DNA from: Bacteroidales bacterium
Lineage (GTDB): Bacteria; Bacteroidota; Bacteroidia; Bacteroidales; Bacteroidaceae
NCBI GenBank assembly: GCA_030523615.1
Contig: JAUNIC010000009.1
Coordinates: forward strand, 1 to 35,792
DNA length: 35,792 nt
Direction of reading: 5' to 3'
Position 1 is the first letter of the stretch; the number at the start of each line of letters is the position of its first letter. Positions 8,416-15,803 of the stretch are shown one piece after another. The translations under genes and the position numbers were made by a program. The notes below the pieces were generated by a model. That model made no database searches. It saw only the letters and a list, made by a program, of their open reading frames with translations, and was not told where the DNA came from.

Positions 8416-8459
8416 AATCAACGCCCACAAAAGCAGTTTGGCTATTGCGGGCGTTGATT
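8416..8459. terminator. Convergent terminator between MFS gene and rlmI
   Basis: A perfect 11-bp stem (8416-8426 with 8449-8459; AATCAACGCCC / GGGCGTTGATT) with a 22-nt loop lies between the converging MFS gene (ends 8302) and rlmI (ends 8490). T-rich sequence follows on both strands (TACTTTATAAA on plus, TTCGTTTAC on minus), so it probably acts in both directions. Confidence 0.75.
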
Positions 8460-8489
8460 GTACTTTATAAAATGTGCGGACGGTTGACT

Positions 8490-9695
8490 TTATTCTACGT
8501 ACAACACAAGTCCTTTCAGGTATTCGCCTTCAGGATGGTAGATGTTGATGGGGTGATCAGCAGGCTGATGGAGCTGATGTAGGATTCGCACATGGCGACC
8601 GCTTTGAGCCGCTGCGGTGAATACTGCAAGACGGAACTGCTCCTTGTTAACAGCTTGCGAACAGCTGAATGTGAAGACGATGCCACCGGGGCGAATCTTC
8701 TTGAATGCTATGGCATTGAGGCGCGTATAGCCTTTGAGGGCATTGCGAAGTGCATCTTTGTGCTTGGCAAAGGCTGGAGGATCAAGCACGATGAGATCGT
8801 AGTCACCGCCGGCACGCTCAAGATACTTGAAAGCGTCTTCGCAGTAGCCTTCGTGCTGAGCATCAGGAAAATTCAAGGCCACATTAGCATTGGTGAGTTC
8901 AATGGCGCGTGCGCTGGCATCAACGCTGTGGACATGATTGGCGCCGCCGCGGAGAGCATAAACGCTGAAGCCGCCGGTGTAGCAAAACATATTGAGCACA
9001 TTCTTGCCATGGGCGTATTCTTCAAGCAACGCGCGATTGTCACGCTGATCTACAAAGAAGCCTGTCTTCTGACCTTCGAGCCAATCGATGTGGAACTTGA
9101 TGCCATTCTCTTGCGCAACGTTGACGTCGGAATGTCCGACAAGCCATCCTTCCTTCTCGCCAGTGATGGGAGCTTTGTAGGGGAGGGTAGTCTCGCTCTT
9201 ATAGTATACGTTCTTCACAAGACCTTCAGTGGCTTCACAGAGCGCATCGGCAATCTCCTGTCGGCTGACGTGCATGCCGACGCTATGGGCTTGCATGACC
9301 GCAGTGTCGCCGTAGACGTCGATGATGAGTCCGGGCAGACGGTCACCTTCACCATGCACGAGGCGGAACATCGTATTGTCTTGGCGTACAAGCCCCAAGC
9401 GCTTGCGAACAAGGAAAGCCTCACGCAGACGACGACTCCAAAAGGCGCTATTTATTTCTTCGTCTTCGAACGTGAGGACGCGGACCGCGATGCTGCCGAC
9501 TTGGTAGTGGCCGATCGCGATGAACTCGTAGTGCGTGCCTTCTTCGTCTTTGACGCTGTCGACGATGCGGACGAGGTCGCCTTCTTGGAGGTCTTCTTCC
9601 TCGCAGATGATTTTGAAGACGGCTCCGCTGAAGAGCCAGGGGTGGAAGCGTCTGAGACTGTCGGCTTTGCCGCGTCGGAGGATGAGGGTGTGCAT
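8490..9695 (-). CDS. rlmI: 23S rRNA (cytosine-C5) methyltransferase, RlmI-like
   Basis: The 401-aa SAM-dependent methyltransferase is of the RlmI/YccW family, which in E. coli makes 5-methylcytosine at 23S rRNA position 1962. It has an N-terminal PUA domain (about 1-80, with the conserved RRFHPWLFSGAV, 15-26) and a linker containing TGFFVDQRDNR (211-221). The Rossmann domain follows, with motif I NMFCYTGGFS (235-244), the DPPAFA motif (305-310) and the catalytic-cysteine region SCSQAV (344-349). The ATG at 9695 is required because the PUA signature begins directly after it. The first 244 nt overlap, in another frame, the 3' end of the upstream exonuclease gene. A stem-loop at 8416-8459 follows. 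Confidence 0.93.
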   Translation of the reverse strand: MHTLILRRGKADSLRRFHPWLFSGAVFKIICEEEDLQEGDLVRIVDSVKDEEGTHYEFIAIGHYQVGSIAVRVLTFEDEEINSAFWSRRLREAFLVRKRLGLVRQDNTMFRLVHGEGDRLPGLIIDVYGDTAVMQAHSVGMHVSRQEIADALCEATEGLVKNVYYKSETTLPYKAPITGEKEGWLVGHSDVNVAQENGIKFHIDWLEGQKTGFFVDQRDNRALLEEYAHGKNVLNMFCYTGGFSVYALRGGANHVHSVDASARAIELTNANVALNFPDAQHEGYCEDAFKYLERAGGDYDLIVLDPPAFAKHKDALRNALKGYTRLNAIAFKKIRPGGIVFTFSCSQAVNKEQFRLAVFTAAAQSGRHVRILHQLHQPADHPINIYHPEGEYLKGLVLYVE

Positions 9696-10378
9696 TGTTC
9701 TGAGGTGAGAGGTTTATCGTTTGAAGTTGAAAGATTTGCAGCCTCTGCGGTTTCCTTGGGAGGCGGCGGTGGCAGCAGCGTGTAGTCGCCGCTGAGATGC
9801 AGTTCCGTCATGCGGCGATAGAGGTGGATGCAAGTGTCAGCATCGGTAGCTGCATAAATGCGCTGCTTCTCGTCGAGATGATCGGCCTCCCAATTGGAAA
9901 GCTGAGCATTCTTGCTGATACGCTGACGGAAGAAATTGGCCCAAAGTTTCTGAAGGCTAAGATCTTCGATGCCCATACCTGTCGCAATGTTTTGGAGGTC
10001 AACCCATCCTGCAGGATGGAAGCCTTCGTGGCGATGAGCCAACATACGCCAATCGTCGTGGAGTGAAAGGCCTATCTTGAGGATCGTGGGATCTTCGAGA
10101 AGATCGACAAGGCATTGTGGGAATCCCATATAGTTGAGACGGAACAGGAAACAAATGCCATCGCCCGCAATCTGCAGAAGAGCTACTTGGTTTTGGACAC
10201 CTCGCTTGAATGAAGGACGCGTCTCTGTGTCAATGCCGAGAATCTTGAAAGTGCGAAGATATTCGACAGCACGTTTAGCTTCGCCTTCGCTTTGGACAAC
10301 GATGATGCGTCCTCCAAAGATGTAGCGCGGCAGAGTAGGGATGAGTGCTTTGTCGGTCTTGGTGAATAGTTCGGTCAT
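9452..10378 (-). CDS. DEDDy 3'-5' exonuclease domain protein with basic tail
   Basis: The 308-aa product has an RNase D/WRN-type 3'-5' exonuclease domain at about 20-195: ExoI as DTE (Asp50, Glu52), ExoII around LSLHDDW (104-110) and ExoIII as YAATD (Tyr175, Asp179), i.e. the DEDDy subtype. The likely substrate is RNA or DNA 3' ends. A Pro run (203-207) leads to a Ser/Thr/Lys/Arg-rich, low-complexity tail. Residues 229-308 of that tail are encoded in the overlap with rlmI. The +1 frame turns rlmI codons CTC, GTC and TTC into Ser codons and acidic codons into Lys/Arg, which accounts for its composition. It may bind nucleic acid, or be a by-product of a lost stop codon. It follows DUF5063 by 12 bp. 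Confidence 0.9.
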   Translation of the reverse strand: MTELFTKTDKALIPTLPRYIFGGRIIVVQSEGEAKRAVEYLRTFKILGIDTETRPSFKRGVQNQVALLQIAGDGICFLFRLNYMGFPQCLVDLLEDPTILKIGLSLHDDWRMLAHRHEGFHPAGWVDLQNIATGMGIEDLSLQKLWANFFRQRISKNAQLSNWEADHLDEKQRIYAATDADTCIHLYRRMTELHLSGDYTLLPPPPPKETAEAANLSTSNDKPLTSEQCTPSSSDAAKPTVSDASTPGSSAEPSSKSSARKKTSKKATSSASSTASKTKKARTTSSSRSATTKSAASRSASSRSKTKK

Positions 10379-10390
10379 ATCGTGCTTGAG

Positions 10391-10918
10391 TTAAAGTTCG
10401 TCGACGGTGCCAGAAGCCAAAAGTTCATGGACGGCACGAAGCGCGCCGAGGAGGAGCTGTCCCCATCGTTCGGAGAAGTCCATAAGGCAATCGTAAAGAG
10501 CGACTTCCATTGCTTCGTCGTGTCCCTGACGAAAAGCCTCAACCATATTTCTGAGCGACTGATAGCAGTCGGCCAGGCTCTCGCTGACTGTGCAGAGAAC
10601 AGGAGTATCTGAGTAGCGAAAATCTTCACAATAGACGTCAAGATAGTCGTCGGCATCGCGCATGATAAGCTTCATCTGATGACGCACATACTCATAATCG
10701 TCCTCGGTGACAATGTCTTCGACGAATCCTACGCCTTCTTCTACTTCTTCAACCATAGAAGCTTTTAGGTAAAGCATCGGAAGAAGTTGCTGAAGCATGC
10801 GGGCAAATTCACCGCGTTCGCTACCTTCGCACTGCTCAAGCTGTCGACAGAACTCTGTAGCGACGGTAACAAAGTCGAGTACGTCGCGGCGATAAATGTG
10901 TTTGTCGATATTGTCCAT
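10391..10918 (-). CDS. DUF5063 domain protein
   Basis: This is a 175-aa acidic, predicted mostly alpha-helical cytoplasmic protein. It matches, from memory, the DUF5063 family found in Bacteroidetes and some other phyla directly upstream of a 3'-5' exonuclease gene. No catalytic motif is evident. The spacing of 12 bp to the exonuclease and the overlap of that gene with rlmI indicate a three-gene operon probably linked to RNA metabolism, an inference from context only. The upstream region contains three TATCTTTG promoter boxes at 21-bp intervals (10986-11035). Confidence 0.8.
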   Translation of the reverse strand: MDNIDKHIYRRDVLDFVTVATEFCRQLEQCEGSERGEFARMLQQLLPMLYLKASMVEEVEEGVGFVEDIVTEDDYEYVRHQMKLIMRDADDYLDVYCEDFRYSDTPVLCTVSESLADCYQSLRNMVEAFRQGHDEAMEVALYDCLMDFSERWGQLLLGALRAVHELLASGTVDEL

Positions 10919-10985
10919 CGTATTTGTTTCGTGTGTAATACTTGTTCTTGAAGAAAAAAACTCTTTTCAGCAGCTAAAACTCTCT

Positions 10986-11048
10986 CAAAGATATTTTAAA
11001 CTACTTCAAAGATAATTTATTCTTCTTCAAAGATAATTTTTACTATGC
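10986..11048 (-). promoter_or_regulatory. 21-bp tandem repeats carrying three -7 promoter boxes
   Basis: CAAAGATA occurs at 10986, 11007 and 11028, exactly 21 bp apart, each followed by A/T-rich sequence. On the minus strand each reads TATCTTTG, a perfect Bacteroidetes -7 box (TAnnTTTG). The most proximal box lies 68 bp from the DUF5063 ATG, giving a leader of about 60 nt. The spacing between one TTTG and the next box is only 13 bp, shorter than the usual 19-21, so the copies may be alternative start sites rather than -33/-7 pairs. Confidence 0.6.
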
Positions 11049-11054
11049 TCAAAC

Positions 11055-11094
11055 AACTACATCGCGGGGAAAATTCATACCCCGCGACGCAGTT
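11055..11094 (-). terminator. glgB terminator hairpin
   Basis: The arms 11055-11069 and 11080-11094 enclose a 10-nt loop. In minus-strand RNA all 15 positions pair (13 Watson-Crick and 2 G-U). In plus-strand RNA the same two positions are A-C mismatches, so the structure is selected for, or best formed by, the minus-strand transcript. It lies about 100 nt downstream of the glgB stop. The tract after it is only moderately U-rich. Confidence 0.65.
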
Positions 11095-11197
11095 TATTAT
11101 AAATAAGGAGTGTAACAGAACGCATCAAAACAGCAGCATTGACTATAGACACCAGCTAAAACCTGCTGTTGCAGATTGGTACTGATTACGCAACAAA

Positions 11198-13333
11198 TTA
11201 CTTCTTGAGCTTAGAAACGCGAGTCACAGAACCGACTTTGACTTCAGCCTTCTTCTCGGGTGCCTTTTCTGCTTGAACGGTACTGGGATTCTTGCGGAGA
11301 ACGACGGCCGAACGAGCGGGAAGATAGAGTTTGAGCCAGCCCTTATTCTGGGCAGCAAGAAGGGGATCGTAATTTGTGAAGTGCTTCACGCTGTCGTCAG
11401 AGAGTCCGAAACCACCGAATACAGGATTGTCAGTATTGAGTACAACGCTGTAATCACCAGCAGGTACCATAAATCCGTAGTCGGTGAATGACTTGTTGGG
11501 GCTCCAGTTAAAGATGAAGTAGAGGTCACCACGGCGGTAAGCAAGAATTTGATCGCCGTCGTTGTGCCAGATTTCCTCAACTTCGGTCTTCTGGAACTTC
11601 TTCTCACCACGGATAAGGTGAATCATGGCTTCGTCAAAGTCACCGAGGTAGTGGTAACAAAGTTCCTTGTTGTCCACAAGATTCCACTGACGACGTGCAT
11701 ATTTGTGGCTCCAGCCGTTGCCCTCGCGGGGGAAGTCGATCCACTCGGGATGTCCGAACTCGTTACCCATGAAGTTAAGGTAACCGCCGTTGATAGTAGA
11801 TGCTGTAGCAAGACGGATCATCTTATGGAGAGCGATACCGCGGTGAGCCATATAGTTCTCGTCGCCCTTCTTGAAGTGCCAATACATATCGGCATCGATG
11901 AGACGGAAGACAATAGTTTTGTCGCCAACAAGAGCCTGATCGTGACTCTCTGCATAAGAGATTGTACCTTCGTCGGCACGACGGTTGGTCAGTTCGTAGA
12001 AGATGCTTGACGGATGCCAATCCTCGTCCTTGCGCTCCTTGATGGTCTTGATCCAATAGTCGGGCACGTTCATAGCCATGCGATAATCGAATCCCATACC
12101 GCCGTCCTTGAGAGGCATGGCAAGACCGGGCATACCGCTGACTTCCTCAGCGATCGTGATGGCATTGGGGTTGACCTGATGGATGAGTTCATTAGCCATT
12201 GTGAGATAGCAGATGGCATCAACATCCTGTGTGCCGTTGAAATAGTCACCGTAGCCGCCGAACGCCTGGCCGAGGCCGTGGCTGTAGTAAAGCATGGAGG
12301 TAACACCGTCGAAGCGGAAACCATCAAAGTGATACTCTTCGAGCCAGAACTTACAGTTGCTGAGGAGGAAGCTGATGACAGAATTCTTACCATAGTCGAA
12401 ACAGAGGCTGTCCCATGCGGGGTGGTTACGACGCTCGCCCTCGCAGAAATACTGGCAAGGATCGCCGGCAAAGTTGCCAAGACCTTCGTTCTCATTTTTC
12501 ACAGCGTGACTCTGTACGAGGTCCATAATGACGGCAACGCCCTGTTCGTGGGTAGCATCGATCAGCTGCTTGAGTTCTTCGGGAGTACCGCAACGGCTGG
12601 AAGCGGCGAAGAAGTTGCTGACGTGATAACCGAAGGAACCGTAGTAGGGATGCTCCTGGATTGCCATGACCTGGATACAGTTATAGCCGTCCTTTACGAT
12701 ACGGGGAAGAACATTCTCGCGGAACTCATTATAAGTACCTACCTTCTCAGCATCCTGACTCATGCCGACGTGGCATTCGTAGATCAGGAGAGGATCACGC
12801 TGAGGCTTGAACTTCTTGACTTTGAATTCGTAAGGTTCAGCAGGCGCCCAAACCTGAGCGGAGAAGAGATGAGTAACTTCGTCCTGAACAACGCGGCGTG
12901 CGTAAGCGGGGATGCGAAGGCCCTGACCGCCTTTCCAATGGATGGAAAGCTTATAGAGATCGCCGTGATGCAGAGCTTTAGCGGGAAGTTTGAGTTCCCA
13001 ATTTTCGCCACCGTTGACACGATGGAGCTCATACTCGGGGAGTTCCTTCCAATCATTGAACTGTCCGACGAGGAATATCTGGGTCGCATTGGGAGCCCAC
13101 TCACGGATTACCCACTGACGGGGTGAGCGGTGAAGACCGAAGTAGAGGTGATTGTTGGCACAGTCAACAAGCTTGCGCTTGCCTTCGGTATACTCTTCAA
13201 TCTTGCGAAGCGCATAATCATGACGACCCTGAATGGCGTCATTGTAGGGGAGGAGCCATTTGTCCTTCTTGACAATCTTGAGTTTGGGAGCAGCCTTTTG
13301 GGGAGCTACTTTTGTTTTTTTTGTAGTAGCCAT
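11198..13333 (-). CDS. glgB: 1,4-alpha-glucan (glycogen) branching enzyme
   Basis: The 711-aa GH13 enzyme makes alpha-1,6 branches in glycogen. Its sequence is of the eukaryote-like subfamily (GH13_8). It has a Lys/Ala-rich N-terminal stretch (1-25), a CBM48-like domain (about 60-165, EWAPNATQIFLVGQFNDW) and the catalytic barrel. The barrel motifs are DLVQSH (271-276), GFRFDG (338-343, nucleophile Asp342), IAEEVSG (394-400, acid/base Glu396) and AESHDQ (461-466, Asp465), followed by the C-terminal beta domain. The catalytic residues are intact. Region I has Gln where DVVHSH is usual, but keeps the final His. It is preceded by the MORN gene 44 bp away and followed by a hairpin terminator. Confidence 0.96.
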   Translation of the reverse strand: MATTKKTKVAPQKAAPKLKIVKKDKWLLPYNDAIQGRHDYALRKIEEYTEGKRKLVDCANNHLYFGLHRSPRQWVIREWAPNATQIFLVGQFNDWKELPEYELHRVNGGENWELKLPAKALHHGDLYKLSIHWKGGQGLRIPAYARRVVQDEVTHLFSAQVWAPAEPYEFKVKKFKPQRDPLLIYECHVGMSQDAEKVGTYNEFRENVLPRIVKDGYNCIQVMAIQEHPYYGSFGYHVSNFFAASSRCGTPEELKQLIDATHEQGVAVIMDLVQSHAVKNENEGLGNFAGDPCQYFCEGERRNHPAWDSLCFDYGKNSVISFLLSNCKFWLEEYHFDGFRFDGVTSMLYYSHGLGQAFGGYGDYFNGTQDVDAICYLTMANELIHQVNPNAITIAEEVSGMPGLAMPLKDGGMGFDYRMAMNVPDYWIKTIKERKDEDWHPSSIFYELTNRRADEGTISYAESHDQALVGDKTIVFRLIDADMYWHFKKGDENYMAHRGIALHKMIRLATASTINGGYLNFMGNEFGHPEWIDFPREGNGWSHKYARRQWNLVDNKELCYHYLGDFDEAMIHLIRGEKKFQKTEVEEIWHNDGDQILAYRRGDLYFIFNWSPNKSFTDYGFMVPAGDYSVVLNTDNPVFGGFGLSDDSVKHFTNYDPLLAAQNKGWLKLYLPARSAVVLRKNPSTVQAEKAPEKKAEVKVGSVTRVSKLKK

Positions 13334-13377
13334 AGTATTTGATTTATTTTATTGCAAACGTTTATCGTATTGTCTAA

Positions 13378-14496
13378 TCATTTTTCTTCACGCTGTCCAT
13401 TCACATACTTGCCAACAGCAATCTTGTTGCCGTTCTTATCGTATTCTGCGAAAAGGCCGTCACGTTCACCGTCGACGTAAGTACCTTCGAAACGAGTGCC
13501 ATCGGCAAGAATCTCAATGCAGCGGCCATGCTTCAAGCCCTTGCGGAAACCACCCTTGTAGCGATCACCGTTGGCAGAGCGCAGGATGCCTTCGCCATCC
13601 ATCAGGCCATCCGCCCATTCGCCCTTGTATTCGTCGCCTTCCTTGGTCTTGTAGATACCCTGACCGTGAGGCTTGTCATTCTTCCATTGGCCCTGGTAAG
13701 ACGCCTTGCCCTTCCAATAGAACGTGCCTTGACCAGACTTCTCGCCGTTCAAGAACGAGCCGACATATTTGTTGCCATTGGCGAAAGTGAATGTACCTTC
13801 GCCAGTGCGCTGGCCGTCAACGTATGCACCTTCGTACTTGTCACCATTGTGGAACTTGTAGATACCCTTGCCGTGTTGGTTGTCGTTGCGCCATTCACCA
13901 GCATACACGTCACCATCAGCATAATAGTAGGTTCCCATGCCGCTGCGCACGTTGTTGTTCCATTGGCCTTCGTACTTCGAGCCATCCGCCCAATCGAACA
14001 CACCCTTTCCGTGCTTCTTGTCATCGACCCAGCGGCCTTTGTAATAAGCACCGGAAGCATACGTATAGGTACCGTCGCCAGAACGACGATCATCTTTCCA
14101 ATCGCCGGTGTACACGTCGCCGTTGTAATAGTACATCACACCCGTACCTTGCTTCTTGTCTTTGAACCAGAGGCCGTCGTATCTATTGTTATTGGCGAAG
14201 TAGAAGACACCCTTGCCATTACGCAAATCGAGCACCCAGGTACCTTCGTACTTTTCTCCATTTTCATAGGTCATTGTACCCTGACCATTACGCTTGCCCT
14301 TGGTGTAGTCACCTTCGTATATATCGCCATTGGTATACTGAGTTCGTCCGTAGCCGTTAGGTTTGCCATTCACCAGAGCTCCGGTGAACACACTGCCGTC
14401 GCGTGCAGTATAAGTGCTGACTTTAAGGGCTTGGGCATTGCCGTTGAGCGCAAAGGCAAAAGCAAATGTTGCAGTTATGAGGATCTTTTTAATCAT
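13378..14496 (-). CDS. Secreted MORN-repeat protein
   Basis: The 372-aa product has an N-terminal signal peptide (residues 1-21, ending NGNAQA), so it should be exported. The rest is almost entirely about fourteen consecutive 23-residue MORN repeats of the form YxGxWxxxxxxGxGxxxxxxGxx, from about residue 36 to 358, plus a partial fifteenth. MORN arrays form elongated beta sheets and bind proteins or lipids. No enzymatic domain is attached, so this may be a scaffold at the periplasmic or outer-membrane surface. It lies between kdsB (52 bp upstream) and glgB (44 bp downstream) on the same strand, probably cotranscribed. Its role is not known. Confidence 0.92.
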   Translation of the reverse strand: MIKKILITATFAFAFALNGNAQALKVSTYTARDGSVFTGALVNGKPNGYGRTQYTNGDIYEGDYTKGKRNGQGTMTYENGEKYEGTWVLDLRNGKGVFYFANNNRYDGLWFKDKKQGTGVMYYYNGDVYTGDWKDDRRSGDGTYTYASGAYYKGRWVDDKKHGKGVFDWADGSKYEGQWNNNVRSGMGTYYYADGDVYAGEWRNDNQHGKGIYKFHNGDKYEGAYVDGQRTGEGTFTFANGNKYVGSFLNGEKSGQGTFYWKGKASYQGQWKNDKPHGQGIYKTKEGDEYKGEWADGLMDGEGILRSANGDRYKGGFRKGLKHGRCIEILADGTRFEGTYVDGERDGLFAEYDKNGNKIAVGKYVNGQREEK

Positions 14497-14548
14497 TAGT
14501 TACGTTTTGTATTCTGTGTTAGAAGGAAATCTTGAGGATTTTAGTGTG

Positions 14549-15343
14549 TTAGCGCTTCAGGAATTGTTCTGCGCGCTCGAGGTCGGCAGGCGTATCAATG
14601 CCAATGGTTTCAATGTCGGTCGTTCCTACCCGGATGCAGAATCCAGCTTCCAGCCATCTCAGTTGCTCAAGGCTTTCGCTCTTTTCGAGAGTTCCTTGCG
14701 GCATTTCTGTAATCTGTCGCAACACCTCTGCACGATAAGCATAGATGCCGATGTGTTTGTAGAAAGTGTGGTGCTGCAGCCATTCCTCTTCTGGGAAATT
14801 GCGAAGGAATGGAACAACGGAACGAGAGAAATAAAGCGCCTGCATCTCGTTGCCCACTACGACCTTCGGCGAATTGGGGTTCTTAAGTGCGGCAATTCCG
14901 TCTGCGGGAGTAAAGGGCTTGACGAGTGTTGCAATCTGCGTGTCGGCAATATCAAAGCAGTGCATAAGCCCCTCGAGTTGAGATGCATGAATGAAAGGTT
15001 CGTCGCCTTGCACATTGATGACGACATCGCACTCATTATCCTCACCGTTTTCGGATCCGTTATCCGCAGAGACGCGTTCCGCCGCCTTTATCTTTTCATA
15101 AGCTTCACGGCAGCGATCAGTTCCAGAGGGATGTGTCGATGCTGTCATGATTACTCTGCCGCCAAATCCTTCTACGACGTTGCTGATTCTTTCGTCATCA
15201 GTTGCAACATACGTTTTGTCAACAATCTTACTTACACGTTCATAAACATGCTGTATGATGGGCTTCCCGGCTAAAAATGCAAGGGGCTTGGCAGGAAAGC
15301 GTGTCGAGGCATATCGAGCAGGGATTATAGCGTAGAAATTCAT
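14549..15343 (-). CDS. kdsB: CMP-Kdo synthetase
   Basis: 3-Deoxy-manno-octulosonate cytidylyltransferase, which activates Kdo with CTP for lipid A-core assembly in the cytoplasm. The 264-aa protein begins with the family signature IIPARYASTRFPAKPL (6-21), followed by GKPIIQHVYERV, the DDERI motif and the VQGDEPFI block. It is slightly longer than the roughly 250-residue norm because of a Glu/Asn/Asp-rich insertion at about 90-110 before the VQGDEP block. The upstream spacer is long (460 bp) and contains repeats. No clear TAnnTTTG promoter was found there. Confidence 0.96.
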   Translation of the reverse strand: MNFYAIIPARYASTRFPAKPLAFLAGKPIIQHVYERVSKIVDKTYVATDDERISNVVEGFGGRVIMTASTHPSGTDRCREAYEKIKAAERVSADNGSENGEDNECDVVINVQGDEPFIHASQLEGLMHCFDIADTQIATLVKPFTPADGIAALKNPNSPKVVVGNEMQALYFSRSVVPFLRNFPEEEWLQHHTFYKHIGIYAYRAEVLRQITEMPQGTLEKSESLEQLRWLEAGFCIRVGTTDIETIGIDTPADLERAEQFLKR

Positions 15344-15384
15344 AGGCAGTGGAGTAGGGGATTACTATCCGTACCGTTAATGTT

Positions 15385-15428
15385 GGTTCTTCCGACAAAT
15401 GCGTAGTTTTTAAACAGAAAACGCGCCA
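15385..15428 (-). repeat. 44-bp dispersed module, copy 1
   Basis: Matches 31612-31655 at 42 of 44 positions. It contains the core GCGTAGTTTTTAAACAGAAA (plus strand). It lies about 40 bp upstream of kdsB, in the same orientation relative to the downstream minus-strand gene as copy 2 is to rpoD. Confidence 0.85.
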
Positions 15429-15640
15429 AATGTTTACGTGTCCTCGGAATGGGGCGGAGGAAAACGGTCGCAAGCTCCCGAAAACGCTTAACGCTGAAAA
15501 CGAGAACAAGAGAAAACACGTTTCAAATAACGCGTTCAAGAAGTACGGTTTTCTTCGTTATCGTTTTCCCCGTTTGGGGTTTTCCGGCTACCCTCCTTTG
15601 GAGGGGCTGGGGGAGGTCGTTTTCCAGGGCGCCTGGCCAT

Positions 15641-15731
15641 GCAGAATCGTAAGCCCGTTTTGGCGCCCATTTTCTGTTTACTCTTGGACAACCAGAATCG
15701 TAAAATCCTGTTGCGCTCATTTTCTGTTTTA
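15641..15731. repeat. Two ~40-bp repeat units with 51-bp period
   Basis: Both units start CAGAATCGTAA (15642 and 15693) and end in CATTTTCTGTTT. The second half of each is the reverse complement of the AAACAGAAAA-GCGCCA end of the 44-bp module at 15385-15428. The 16 bp at 15690-15705 recur exactly at 31668-31683 next to module copy 2. This is a mosaic of shared repeat parts. Confidence 0.75.
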
Positions 15732-15803
15732 CCTATTCATTTTCCGGATGATCCTAAATGTTGTATTTGTCGTTTATATTACGTTTACATTTCGAGCGCA
15801 TTA

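Larger units (their letters stand above)
15344..15803. other. Repeat-rich intergenic region
   Basis: This is a 460-bp gap between PBP1A (stop side) and kdsB (start side). It contains the 44-bp module at 15385-15428, two hairpins (15568-15579, CCCC/GGGG; 15591-15605, CCCTCC/GGAGGG, the start of a G-rich Bacteroidetes-type spacer sequence), and a pair of approximately 40-bp units 51 bp apart (15641-15731). Open frames here have biased, spacer-like composition and were not called. Confidence 0.7.
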
